Below are positions 17,626 to 26,032 of a stretch of 64,000 nucleotides of DNA, in pieces. The DNA is from Nocardiopsis sp. NRRL B-16309 (GTDB lineage: Bacteria; Actinomycetota; Actinomycetes; Streptosporangiales; Streptosporangiaceae), in the NCBI RefSeq assembly GCF_001279585.1, contig NZ_LGEC01000137.1, positions 110,520-174,519 on the forward strand, written 5' to 3'. Position numbers and translations under genes: made by a program. The notes under the pieces are model-generated. The model made no database searches. It was not told the DNA's origin and worked only from the letters and a program-made list of their open reading frames with translations. Position 1 is the first letter of the stretch. Every line of letters starts with the position of its first letter.

Positions 17626-18597
17626 ATGTCCATGGGACGACGAGGATTCCTGCGCGGCGCCGCCGCTGGCGGCGCCCTGGCACCCCTGCTCGGGAACACC
17701 CCCGCCGCCGCGGCTCCGGCCGCCGCGCCGCGGCCGGGGGCGGGACAGGGGCCGACCTACCGGTGGCTGGGCGTCAGCGGCTGGCGGATCGACCTGCCCG
17801 AGCGCTCGGTGCTCATCGACCCCTACCTCTCCCGGTTCGACACCGGCCTGTTCGACCCCGACCGCACGTTCGACTCCGCCACGGCGCTGACCGTGGACGC
17901 CGCCGTCGTGGACCAGCACACCGCCGACATCGGCGGTGACGGGCTGATCCTGGTCACCCACGCGCACTGGGACCACTTCGCCGACGTCCCGCACATCGCC
18001 ACCACCACCGAGGCCCGCGTCGTCGGGACGTTCACCACCAGCCTGCTCGCCCAGGCCATGAGCGTGCCCGCGGCCAAGACCTCGCCGGTCAAGGGCGGCG
18101 AGGTGCTCGACTTCGGGGACTGCGTCGTGGAGGTGGTCCCCTCCCTGCACAGCCGCAACCGCAACCACTCGCTGGCCTTCCCCGGCCACCGGACGGAGGT
18201 CCCCTCGACCGCCCCGGCCACCATCGCCGACCTGCCCGAGGGCGACACCCTCGCCTTCCAGGTCACGCCCGCCTCCGGCCCCTCGGCCTTCTTCATGGGC
18301 GGCAGCGACTTCGTGGAGCGCGCCGTCAGCGGACTCGCCCCCGACATCGCCATGGTCGCGCTGCCCAACACCTCCAGCACGCACGACTACGTGCCCCGCC
18401 TGCTGGAGGCGCTGGACCGCCCCCGGACGGTGGTGCCCGTCCACTGGGACCACTTCGAGCGCGAGCTCGCCAACCCGCCCGTGGACGGCACGGGCGAGGG
18501 CATGGGAGTCGAGGAGTTCACCCGCATCGTGCGCCGGGTCTGCCCGCGCTCGACCGTCCGGGTCCCCGAGTACCTGACCCCCTACACCTTCACCTGA
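17626..18597 (+). CDS. Tat-exported metallo-beta-lactamase-fold hydrolase
   Basis: A 323-residue protein. The Tat signal (residues 4-36) has RRGFLRG followed by an alanine-rich stretch. The metal site is THAHWDHFAD (about residue 110) with later histidines in SLHSRNRNH and PVHWDHF, typical of the UlaG-like branch of MBL-fold enzymes. The chosen ATG is 17626; another in-frame ATG is 17632. Substrate unknown. The stop overlaps the end of the convergent xylanase gene by 8 nt, leaving no room for a terminator. Confidence 0.88.
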   Translation: MSMGRRGFLRGAAAGGALAPLLGNTPAAAAPAAAPRPGAGQGPTYRWLGVSGWRIDLPERSVLIDPYLSRFDTGLFDPDRTFDSATALTVDAAVVDQHTADIGGDGLILVTHAHWDHFADVPHIATTTEARVVGTFTTSLLAQAMSVPAAKTSPVKGGEVLDFGDCVVEVVPSLHSRNRNHSLAFPGHRTEVPSTAPATIADLPEGDTLAFQVTPASGPSAFFMGGSDFVERAVSGLAPDIAMVALPNTSSTHDYVPRLLEALDRPRTVVPVHWDHFERELANPPVDGTGEGMGVEEFTRIVRRVCPRSTVRVPEYLTPYTFT

Positions 18598-19783
18598 CCG
18601 GCCTCCGCCGGGTGCCCCCGGGCACCCGGCCGGTGCCGCGCCGCCGCGAACCGGCCGAGCGCTCCGACGGCTCCCGCGACAGCGCGTCCACCATGCCCCA
18701 CAGGGCCGGCTTGGGCTCGTAGTCCTCGTCGAAGGGCGTGGCCGCGTCGTAGCCGGGGAACCACTCGGGGATCCAGGAGTGCGCGTCGCCGACCCCCCAC
18801 ACCGTCACCCCCCGGCAGCCGGACACGTCCAGGCACGCCGCCACGACGTGGCGGAACTCCTCCCGCTGCTCCTGGATCGCCTCCTCCGACACCGGTTCGG
18901 CGATGCGCACGTCCAGCTCGGTGACGGTCACCTCCAGGCCCAGGTCGGTGAAACGGGTCATCGTCTCGGCCAGGTTCTCGGGGACCTGTCCGTGCACGAA
19001 GTGGCTCTGGAACCCGATGCCGTGCAGCGGCACCCCGCGGTCCAGCAGATCCGAGGCCAGCGCGTACAGGGCGTCGGACTTGGCGCCGCCGCCCTCGATG
19101 TTGAACTCGTTGATGTAGAGCCGCGCCTCGGGATCGACCTCGTGCGCCATCCACAGCGCCTCGGCGATGTAGTCCTCGCCCAGCACCTGGTACCACAGGT
19201 TCTCGCGCAGGAAGGGCCCGCCGTCCTCGAACGGCTCGTTGATCACGTCCCACGCCCCGATCCGGCCCTGGTAGCGCCCCATGAGCGCCTCCATGTGCTC
19301 GCGCAGGACCTCCCGCAGCTCCGCGGAGGTCCAGACGCCCTCGGACAGCCACGAGGGCTGCTGGTTGTGCCACAGCAGGGTGTGCCCGCGCAGGTCCATG
19401 CCGTGGGACTCGGCGAAGTGGACCACCGTGTCCGGGCCGCTCCACTCGAACACGCCCCGCTCGGGCTGGACGTGCTCCCACTTCATGGTGTTCTCGGCGG
19501 TCAGCGACGTGTAGTGCCCCTCGACCACGTCCTGGTACCCGCCGTCCCACAGCAGCGGTTCGACCGCCACCGCCACGCCCAGGTCCACTCCGTGGGCCCG
19601 CGCCAGCGCCGGCAGTTCCCCGGCGTCCGTGGGCGGGCCGTCGTCGGCCCAGGGCTGTGTGAGCGCCAGCAGCGCCGTCACGCACATGATCGCGGTACAT
19701 CCGGCAACGGCCATGACGAGGACCGCCCTTCCCCGGGTTCGCGACCGCCGCCGCGGACCGGCCCCCCTCGTGCCCGCGCCCAT
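18590..19783 (-). CDS. GH10 endo-1,4-beta-xylanase, membrane-anchored or secreted
   Basis: A 397-residue GH10 enzyme. One N-terminal hydrophobic segment (about 18-42) acts as a signal anchor or long signal peptide. GH10 features are complete: LTAENTMKWEHVQPERG, GHTLLWHNQQPSWL, the acid/base glutamate in WDVINEPFE and the nucleophile in VTELDV. No carbohydrate-binding module; the tail is basic (RRRGTGRVPGGTRRRP). The gene starts 2 nt after the P450 stop, so the two are almost certainly co-translated. It cleaves internal xylan bonds outside the membrane. Confidence 0.93.
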   Translation of the reverse strand: MGAGTRGAGPRRRSRTRGRAVLVMAVAGCTAIMCVTALLALTQPWADDGPPTDAGELPALARAHGVDLGVAVAVEPLLWDGGYQDVVEGHYTSLTAENTMKWEHVQPERGVFEWSGPDTVVHFAESHGMDLRGHTLLWHNQQPSWLSEGVWTSAELREVLREHMEALMGRYQGRIGAWDVINEPFEDGGPFLRENLWYQVLGEDYIAEALWMAHEVDPEARLYINEFNIEGGGAKSDALYALASDLLDRGVPLHGIGFQSHFVHGQVPENLAETMTRFTDLGLEVTVTELDVRIAEPVSEEAIQEQREEFRHVVAACLDVSGCRGVTVWGVGDAHSWIPEWFPGYDAATPFDEDYEPKPALWGMVDALSREPSERSAGSRRRGTGRVPGGTRRRPVR

Positions 19784-19785
19784 CG

Positions 19786-21054
19786 CTACCGGGGCCCCGT
19801 CGTGACGGGAAACGCCGAGAGCGAGCGCACGGTGAGCGTGCGCCGGCGCGTGGGCATCGCGGTGGGCCGCAGCCCCGGCGCGCGCTCGGCCAGGGCCCGC
19901 AGTGCGATCTGCCCCTCCAGCCTGGCCAGGGGCGCACCCAGGCAGTAGTGTTCGCCGCCGGAGAAGGCCAGGTGGTCACCGGCGCCGGTTCGGGTGATGT
20001 CGAAGCGGTCCGGGTCGGCGAAGTGGGCCGAGTCGCGGTTGGCCGATCCGATCAGGACCATCACCTGCCCGCCGCGCCGCACCCGCACCCCGTCCACGAC
20101 GGTGTCGGTCCGCGCCCAGCGGCCGGTCAGCTGCACGGGCGAGTCGAACCGCAGGACCTCCTCCACCGCGCGCCCCGCCAGACCGGGGTCGGCCACCAGG
20201 CGCTCCCACTGGTCCCGGTGGCGCAGCAGCGCCATCATCCCGTTCCCGATCAGGTTCACCGTGGTCTCGAAACCGGCCAACAGCAGCAGACGGCACATGT
20301 CCCGCATCTCGGCTGCGCTCATCCGACCCGCGTCGGTGTCGGCCACCAGTGCCGAGACCACGTCCTCCCTCGGGTCCCGGCGGCGCTCGGCCATGAGCCG
20401 CTCGAACATCACGTCCAATTCTGCCGAGGCGTCCTGGATCTGTCGCAGGTGACGCGCCGACTGGGCACCGTCGAGCGCACCGCCCAGGAGGTTGCCGATC
20501 CGCACGAACTCCGCGTCGTCGCGCTCGGGCACGCCCAGGAGCCGGCTGATCACGGCGATCGGCAGCTTCTGGGCGAAGTCGGCCATGAGGTCGAATCCGC
20601 CCGGCGCCAGCGCCCGGTCCAGCAGCTCGGCGGTGATCTTCTCGATCTCCTCGGCGTATCCGCGCATCCTGCGGGGGGTGAACGCCGGCCGGGCCAGTGC
20701 GCGCAGCCGGGTGTGCTCGGGCGGGTCCATCTGGAGGAAGGACAGCCCCACCGAACGGAACTGGGCGGGGGAGGCGAAGCCCTCGGGCGGCCCGACACCG
20801 AAGTCGCGGCCCCGCAGGACCTCGCGCACGGCGGTGTGGGAGTTCGCGCTCAGGAACCCCAGCGAACTGGTGGCGACCGGGCCCTGGGCGCGCAGGCGGG
20901 CGTAGGTGGGATAGGGGTTCTCCCGCCAGGGCCAGTGCAGGAGGCGGCTGGGGTGGTCGCCCCGCTGGGCGGCCACCCAGGAGGCGCCCCGGGCCAGACG
21001 CAGCCGGGCGTCCACGCGCAGCGAGTCCGGGCGCAGGGTGTCGGGCAAGGGCAT
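19786..21054 (-). CDS. Cytochrome P450
   Basis: A 422-residue soluble class I P450. I-helix AGFETT, K-helix EEVLR (ExxR) and the heme loop FSGGEHYCLGAPLAR with the cysteine ligand are present. It needs a separate ferredoxin and reductase; none is adjacent. Expression seems linked to the xylanase gene 2 nt downstream, a combination without obvious metabolic sense. Substrate unknown. Confidence 0.94.
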   Translation of the reverse strand: MPLPDTLRPDSLRVDARLRLARGASWVAAQRGDHPSRLLHWPWRENPYPTYARLRAQGPVATSSLGFLSANSHTAVREVLRGRDFGVGPPEGFASPAQFRSVGLSFLQMDPPEHTRLRALARPAFTPRRMRGYAEEIEKITAELLDRALAPGGFDLMADFAQKLPIAVISRLLGVPERDDAEFVRIGNLLGGALDGAQSARHLRQIQDASAELDVMFERLMAERRRDPREDVVSALVADTDAGRMSAAEMRDMCRLLLLAGFETTVNLIGNGMMALLRHRDQWERLVADPGLAGRAVEEVLRFDSPVQLTGRWARTDTVVDGVRVRRGGQVMVLIGSANRDSAHFADPDRFDITRTGAGDHLAFSGGEHYCLGAPLARLEGQIALRALAERAPGLRPTAMPTRRRTLTVRSLSAFPVTTGPR

Positions 21055-21500
21055 GGTGCAGGTCCTCTCTCGGGTCCGCTACCCGCCGGACGAGTGGGTG
21101 GACCCTGGCCAACGCGGCGCTCCGACACCGGCGGTGTGCGCCCGTGGCCGGGCGCACGTGCTCGTTCACGGCCAGACTAGGGCCACCCGTCGCGGGGGAG
21201 GGCGGCCCTCCACCGGTTGGCCGGGGCCGGTCATGGGGGAACTCGTGCGCGCGCCCACTCGTTGCCCGCTTCGCCTCGGTCCGACGGGTCTCGCGACACC
21301 GGCGCGAACACCTTCGACAGTTTGTGGATCCCACACGCCCTAGACTGGGCCCCTCCCGAGTGGGCGCGGCGCCCGCGCCCCAGGTGTGCCCGGAAAGGCG
21401 CACCGGGCGCGAACGGTCGTGATGGTCGGCCCGCGCCCGGCGGTTGGCTACGATCGCTGGGGCCCGGGACGACACACGGCAGAGTCGGAGGTTGAGGACG
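21055..21500. other. Divergent P450/kinase upstream region with a 9-bp hairpin
   Basis: 446 nt without a convincing gene. A perfect 9-bp dyad (21136-21144 with 21149-21157, loop TGGC) lies 82 nt upstream of the P450 start and may be an operator or leader hairpin. Promoters for both genes must be here but none matches a consensus well. Confidence 0.4.
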
Positions 21501-23408
21501 TTGGCTCCCTTGGAGAGCGCGGATCCGGAGAGGATCGGCCGGTACCGGCTGATCAACCGCCTGGGATCCGGTGGCATGGGCCAGGTGTTCCTGGGGCGTT
21601 CGGCCGGGGGGCGGGCGGTCGCGGTCAAGCGCATCCACCCGCACATGGCCGCCGACGCCTCCTTCCGTGAGCGCTTCGCCCGCGAGGTGACCGCGGCCCG
21701 CCAGGTCAGCGGCGCCTTCACCGCCCCGGTCATCGACGCCGGGCCCGACGACGAGGTGCCCTGGCTGGTCACCTCCTATGTTCCCTCCCTGCCGCTGGAC
21801 GAGGCGATCCAGGCGCACGGTCCGCTGCCCGAGGCCAGCGTGCACGTGCTCGCGGCCGGGCTGGCCGAGGCGCTCACCGAGATCCACCGGGTCGGGCTGA
21901 TCCACCGCGACCTCAAACCCGGCAACGTCCTGCTGTCCGAGGACGGGCCGCGGGTCATCGACTTCGGCATCGCCCGCGCCACCGACGGCACCGCCGCCAC
22001 GCAGTCGGTCATCGGCACCCCCGGCTTCATGAGCCCCGAACAGGTCCAGGGCGAGGCGCTCGGCCCCGCCAGCGACCTCTTCGCCTACGGGGCCGTCCTG
22101 GCCTTCGCCGCCACGGGCACGGGCCCCTTCGGCGAGGGCAGCATGCCCACGATGGTCATGCGCATCATCAGCCGCGAGCCGGACCTGTCCGCGGTCCCGG
22201 AGTCGCTGCGCCACCTGGTGGCGGCGTGCCTGTCCAAGGACGCCTCCGGGCGGCCCAGCCCCGGTGAGATCCTCGACTACCTCGGCGACGTGCCCGCGGG
22301 CACGGCCTGGCTGCCGCCGACGGTGATGAGGGGCGTGCAGGAGCAGGTCGCCAAGGTCAACCAGGCGCTGTCGGGCTCGGCGAACGACCCCCAGGCCACC
22401 GGCGGGCACCGCCGCACCGAGGTCCTGGGCGCGGGCGGCGCCGCAGCGCTGGGCGGGGCCGCGGGTGCCGCGGCCGGAGCCGCCGCCGCGGGCGCGCTCG
22501 GCGACGACCAGGCCACCCGGATCGCCCCGGCGGGCGGCGCGCCCGCCGCGGGCGACCACGGCGCGACGTCGGTCATGGGCTCCGAGGGGCTCCAGTCCGG
22601 AGCCCAGGGGCAGGGCTACCAGCCGACCGCGCGGTTCCCCGCCACGCAGCAGCAGCCGGGGACGCCGCCCACGGCCCAGTACGGGCAGCAGCAGTACGCC
22701 CACGGCCAGGCCCCGTACGGCCAGGGCCAGGGGCAGTACACCCAGGGCCAGGGGCAGTACGGCCAGGGACAGCACGGTCAGGGGGAGTACGGTCGGCAGG
22801 CCCGTTCCGGCGGTGACGACCCCTACGCGGGGTTGTACGGAGAGCGCCGCGGCGGTGCCGACACCGCCGGGTACCAGCAGCAGGAGCAGCAGCGCCGGAT
22901 GCAGGCCGAGCAGGCGCGGGCCCAGCAGCAGGCGGAGGAGCAGCGCCGCCGGGCCGAGCAGCAGCGGCAGGTGGAGGAGCAGCGCCGCCGCCAGGAGGCC
23001 GAGCGCGTGCACCGCGAGCGCCTGCGCGCCGAACAGGAGGCCACCCGCCGGGCCCAGGCCCAGGCGCGCCACGCCGACCAGCCGGGCGTGTGGGGCTTCG
23101 TCAAGCTGTTGCCGCTGCTGATCCTGCCGCTGGTCCAGATCCCGCTGGGCTACGGTGCCTCGCTGGCCTGGGAGTGGTTCACCACCGAGACGCAGCTGTG
23201 GAACGGCAGGGCCTTCGGCTTCGAGCCGCTGAGCATGGCCGGTTTCTGGAGCGCGACGATGCTCGGGTACTTCCTGTTCAACAACCTGGTGTCGCTGGAG
23301 TTCCTGGTGCGGTCGTTGCGCACGGCGTTCGTCACCGGCGCGGTGCTGGCCCTGGGGGTCATCGCCGCCACGAACTTCCTGCTGTACGGGTTCGGCTTCT
23401 GGGCCTGA
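21501..23408 (+). CDS. Membrane Ser/Thr protein kinase with Gln/Gly/Tyr-rich linker
   Basis: A 635-residue Hanks-type kinase. The kinase domain (about 12-275) has the glycine loop LGSGGMGQVFLG, VAVK lysine (K43), HRDLKPGNVLL and DFGIA. An Ala/Gly-rich stretch follows, then a repetitive GQGQY/GQHGQ region (about 390-450) and a long Gln/Glu/Arg coiled coil (about 465-530). Three hydrophobic segments near the C-terminus (about 540-635) anchor it. The start is set at TTG 21501, with CGGAGG 9 nt upstream; in-frame TTG codons at 21444 and 21492 are less well placed. There is no PASTA or other outer sensor domain. Confidence 0.9.
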   Translation: MAPLESADPERIGRYRLINRLGSGGMGQVFLGRSAGGRAVAVKRIHPHMAADASFRERFAREVTAARQVSGAFTAPVIDAGPDDEVPWLVTSYVPSLPLDEAIQAHGPLPEASVHVLAAGLAEALTEIHRVGLIHRDLKPGNVLLSEDGPRVIDFGIARATDGTAATQSVIGTPGFMSPEQVQGEALGPASDLFAYGAVLAFAATGTGPFGEGSMPTMVMRIISREPDLSAVPESLRHLVAACLSKDASGRPSPGEILDYLGDVPAGTAWLPPTVMRGVQEQVAKVNQALSGSANDPQATGGHRRTEVLGAGGAAALGGAAGAAAGAAAAGALGDDQATRIAPAGGAPAAGDHGATSVMGSEGLQSGAQGQGYQPTARFPATQQQPGTPPTAQYGQQQYAHGQAPYGQGQGQYTQGQGQYGQGQHGQGEYGRQARSGGDDPYAGLYGERRGGADTAGYQQQEQQRRMQAEQARAQQQAEEQRRRAEQQRQVEEQRRRQEAERVHRERLRAEQEATRRAQAQARHADQPGVWGFVKLLPLLILPLVQIPLGYGASLAWEWFTTETQLWNGRAFGFEPLSMAGFWSATMLGYFLFNNLVSLEFLVRSLRTAFVTGAVLALGVIAATNFLLYGFGFWA

Positions 23409-23429
23409 CCGGTCCAACCCCGCACGCGC

Positions 23430-23458
23430 GCGGCGGCTCCCGATCCGGGGGCCGCCGC
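23430..23458. terminator. Terminator hairpin between kinase and sucrase/ferredoxin gene
   Basis: A 12-bp stem (23430-23441 with 23447-23458, one G-T pair) and 5-nt loop, followed by a moderately T-rich GTTCGTCGTTT. It sits between convergent genes. Confidence 0.65.
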
Positions 23459-23528
23459 GTTCGTCGTTTCCGGGACGCGGGATCCTTCGTGGGGATCCGG
23501 CCGCGGGGTCCGGCCCGGGGGCCGGTGG

Positions 23529-24530
23529 TCAGTGGGCGACGGCCTGGGCCGGGGCCAGCGAGATGTCGGTGACCTCGTGGTGGACCGGGCGGGTGGGCTC
23601 GGCGGCCGAGCAGGTGGTCGGGCACGCCCGGCCCTCGACGGTGGCGACCGAGACCGTGTACACGCCGCCGCCGTGGCCCAGGGTGACGCGTACCCCGGTC
23701 CCGGTCTCGCACTCGTCCAGGTGGACGACCTCGTCCAGGCCCACGGTGCCCAGGCGGGTGCGCAGGGCCGCCTCGGCCGCCTGGGCGGCGGGGGAGTCGG
23801 TGCAGCGGCCGCGGTAGTGGTCCGGGACGACCTCGCCGCGCTCGAAGGCGGCCACCGTGCGCACCGCCGAGTCCGGGTCCAGGCGGCCGAAGTACACCCC
23901 CTGCGGCAGGGCCACGAGGTTGGCGGCGAAGCGGTCGCCGCCCAGGTGGGTGGTCTCCCACACCTCGGCCTCGCCCCCGGCCAGCGCACCGGCCACCGGG
24001 CGGCCCAGGACCGCGCAGCACGGGTCCTTCTTGGCGTGGGTGCACACCAGGTACAGGGTGTGGTCGACCGGGGTGCCGAAGCCGGGCGGTTCGGGGCGCT
24101 CCGCGGCGGTGACGTCGTACTCCAGCAGTTCGGCGAGGTCGCGGAAGTCCACGCGCCGCACCCAGGCCCCGTCGCGGCCGGTGTGGGCGAGGTAGGCGCG
24201 CAGCGGGCCGCCGCCGTCGGTGCGGCTCCGGCCCGGGCGCTTGATGAGCTGCGGCTTGACGTCGCGGCCGGCCAGGCGCCGGGCCATCTCGGCGACGACC
24301 CCGCGGTCCAGGCCGGGGCTGAACAGGGCGGGGTGGCGCCAGGGCCCGTTGTGCTCCACCAGGAGCCAGCCGCCGGTCCGGCCGGCCGTCCCGGCGATCT
24401 GCTCGCCGGTGTAGCGGGCCAGGGCCGAGCATCCTCGGCTGCCGTCGGGGGCGGTGGGCAGGCGCACGGTCGCGTCCAATCCGGTCGGGGCACGGTCGGG
24501 GGCAGGCGCAGGGGGCGGTCGCGGGAGCAC
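23529..24530 (-). CDS. Sucrase/ferredoxin-like (thioredoxin-fold, Apd1-type) protein
   Basis: A 333-residue protein of the sucrase/ferredoxin-like family. The first half contains VCTHAKKDPCCAVLGRPVA, the CxxxxxxCC-type segment of the family. A later HLGGDRFAANLVALPQGVYFGRL block is typical. The histidine and cysteine residues are candidates for a 2Fe-2S site. An excellent iron box lies 25 nt upstream of the ATG, so expression should rise when iron is short. A redox role in ferric-siderophore reduction would fit but is inference; the family name does not imply sucrose hydrolysis. Confidence 0.88.
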   Translation of the reverse strand: MLPRPPPAPAPDRAPTGLDATVRLPTAPDGSRGCSALARYTGEQIAGTAGRTGGWLLVEHNGPWRHPALFSPGLDRGVVAEMARRLAGRDVKPQLIKRPGRSRTDGGGPLRAYLAHTGRDGAWVRRVDFRDLAELLEYDVTAAERPEPPGFGTPVDHTLYLVCTHAKKDPCCAVLGRPVAGALAGGEAEVWETTHLGGDRFAANLVALPQGVYFGRLDPDSAVRTVAAFERGEVVPDHYRGRCTDSPAAQAAEAALRTRLGTVGLDEVVHLDECETGTGVRVTLGHGGGVYTVSVATVEGRACPTTCSAAEPTRPVHHEVTDISLAPAQAVAH

Positions 24531-24554
24531 TGCGCGCGTCCCGTCACCCTACTA

Positions 24555-24573
24555 AAAGGTAAGGCTAGCCTAT
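24555..24573 (-). promoter_or_regulatory. Iron box (DmdR/IdeR-type operator)
   Basis: AAAGGTAAGGCTAGCCTAT matches the DtxR/IdeR/DmdR consensus TTAGGTTAGGCTAACCTAA at 14 of 19 positions, including the central AGG and CCT arms. It overlaps the expected promoter of the sucrase/ferredoxin-like gene starting at 24530. Confidence 0.85.
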
Positions 24574-24718
24574 CCATCCTCCTGGGCGACTCCCCGGTAC
24601 GCCGTGTCGGGGCCGGGGTGCGCGCGAGCGCCCGTGGTGCCGGAGGTGCGGCTGTGACCAGGTGAATTCATCCCACCACCAGCTCGTTCACGTGCCCGAA
24701 ATGAACCCCGTCGACGTC

Positions 24719-24768
24719 TTGACCCCGTGACTCGGATCACTTATGTTCGCTTAAAGAACACATGTTCG
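24719..24768 (+). promoter_or_regulatory. Promoter and direct-repeat operator of the ABC importer operon
   Basis: TTGACC (24719-24724), a 17-nt spacer and TATGTT (24742-24747) resemble a housekeeping promoter. ATGTTCG occurs at 24743-24749 and again at 24762-24768, one helical turn pair (19 nt) apart, overlapping the -10 and the probable start site. A repressor could bind this direct repeat; the regulator is not identified. Confidence 0.5.
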
Positions 24769-24820
24769 TAGCTCGCACAAGTTGGCCCTGATCTGCCTCT
24801 TCCACCGTTTTGGAGTTCCC

Positions 24821-25777
24821 ATGCGCCGTCCACTGGTCGCCCTCACCTCGGGCGCCGCCCTCCTGGCCGCCACCGCCTGCGGGGCGCAGGGGGCGTCCTC
24901 GCAGGAGGACGGCGAACTGACCACCCTCACCGCGGGCGTCATCCCCATCGTCGACGTCGCCCCCGTCTACCTCGGCGTGGAACAGGGCATCTTCGCCGAG
25001 CACGGCATCGACCTGCAATTGGAGTCCGGCTCCGGCGGCGCCGCCATCGTCCCCGGCGTCATCAGCGGCGAGTTCGACCTCGGGTTCAGCAACCTGGTGT
25101 CGCTCATCGTCGCCCGTGAGGAGGGGCTGCCCCTGGTCACCCTCTCCAACGGCGCCACCACCGTGGGCGAGCAGGGCGCCGACTTCGGCGGTGTCTTCGT
25201 CCCCGAGGACAGCCCCATCGAGAGCGCCGCCGACCTGGAGGGCGCCACGGTGGCGATCAACAACCTCAACAACATCGGCGACACCACCGTGCGCCAGTCC
25301 GTGCGCGAGGCCGGGGGAGACCCCGCCGGGGTCGAGTTCCTCGAACTGCCCTTCCCGGACATGCCCGCCGCCCTGGAGACCGGACAGATCGACGCCGTCT
25401 GGGCCGTGGAGCCCTTCGCCTCGATCATCCGCGAGTCCGGCGAGCGCGAGATCGCCTCCAACTTCGTCGACACCCACGAGAACCTGTCCGTGGCCGCCTA
25501 CTTCGCCGCCGAACCGCGCGTGGCCGAGGACCCCGAACTCTTCGACGACCTCACCGCGGCCCTGGAGGAGTCCCTGGCCTACGCCGAGGCCAACCCCGAC
25601 GAGGTGCGCTCCGTCATCACCACCTACACCGAGATCGACCAGAGCGTGATCGAGGAGCTGACCCTGCCGCGCTTCCCCGCCGCCATCGACACCGACTCGG
25701 TCCAGACCCTCGCCGACCTCATGGTCGAGGACGGCCTGGTCGACACCGAGCCCGACCTGGACGCGCTCTACCGGTAA
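24821..25777 (+). CDS. NMT1/THI5-type ABC substrate-binding lipoprotein
   Basis: A 318-residue solute-binding protein of the SsuA/TauA/NrtA type. The lipobox LAATAC gives a modified cysteine near residue 19. The mature part begins TAGVIPIVDVAPVYLGVEQGIFAEHGIDL, followed by the GGAAIVPGVISGEFDLGFSN segment that lines the ligand cleft. ATG 24821 has TGGAG upstream. The ligand is unknown: relatives take up sulfonates, nitrate, aromatics or thiamine precursors. It leads an operon with two permeases, an ATPase and an aromatic-aldehyde dehydrogenase. Confidence 0.92.
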   Translation: MRRPLVALTSGAALLAATACGAQGASSQEDGELTTLTAGVIPIVDVAPVYLGVEQGIFAEHGIDLQLESGSGGAAIVPGVISGEFDLGFSNLVSLIVAREEGLPLVTLSNGATTVGEQGADFGGVFVPEDSPIESAADLEGATVAINNLNNIGDTTVRQSVREAGGDPAGVEFLELPFPDMPAALETGQIDAVWAVEPFASIIRESGEREIASNFVDTHENLSVAAYFAAEPRVAEDPELFDDLTAALEESLAYAEANPDEVRSVITTYTEIDQSVIEELTLPRFPAAIDTDSVQTLADLMVEDGLVDTEPDLDALYR

Positions 25778-25939
25778 CCCGCGGACGCGCGCGACCGCTG
25801 GCCCGCGGACGCGCTGCCCCCACCCGGCGCCGGGCCCTGGCCACCCGAACCCCGCGGCCGCCCGACCCCCCGGTCCGCCCGGCACCCCCCGCCGGGCGGG
25901 CCACCCGCCCGACGCACGCGATCCAGGAGACGTTCGACC

Positions 25940-26032
25940 ATGACCCGACCGCACCGGACGACGATCCCCACCACAGCGGCCGTCAACGCCCTCCCCGACT
26001 CCGCACCCGACCTGGACACGATGATCCGATGA
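25940..26032 (+). CDS. Possible 30-codon coupling ORF ahead of the first permease
   Basis: ATG 25940 has an AGGAGA site 9 nt upstream, and the 30-codon frame (begins MTRPHRTTIP) stops in TGA at 26030-26032, overlapping the permease ATG (26029) as ATGA. The permease itself has no good ribosome site immediately upstream, so reading this leader may be how it is translated. Peptide unrecognised; it may be only a coupling device. Confidence 0.45.
   Translation: MTRPHRTTIPTTAAVNALPDSAPDLDTMIR

Noticed and set aside
24582..24820. TPP or other riboswitch upstream of the NMT1/THI5-type binding protein
   Set aside because: No TPP core or conserved stem pairing was seen; the region instead shows a promoter with a direct repeat.
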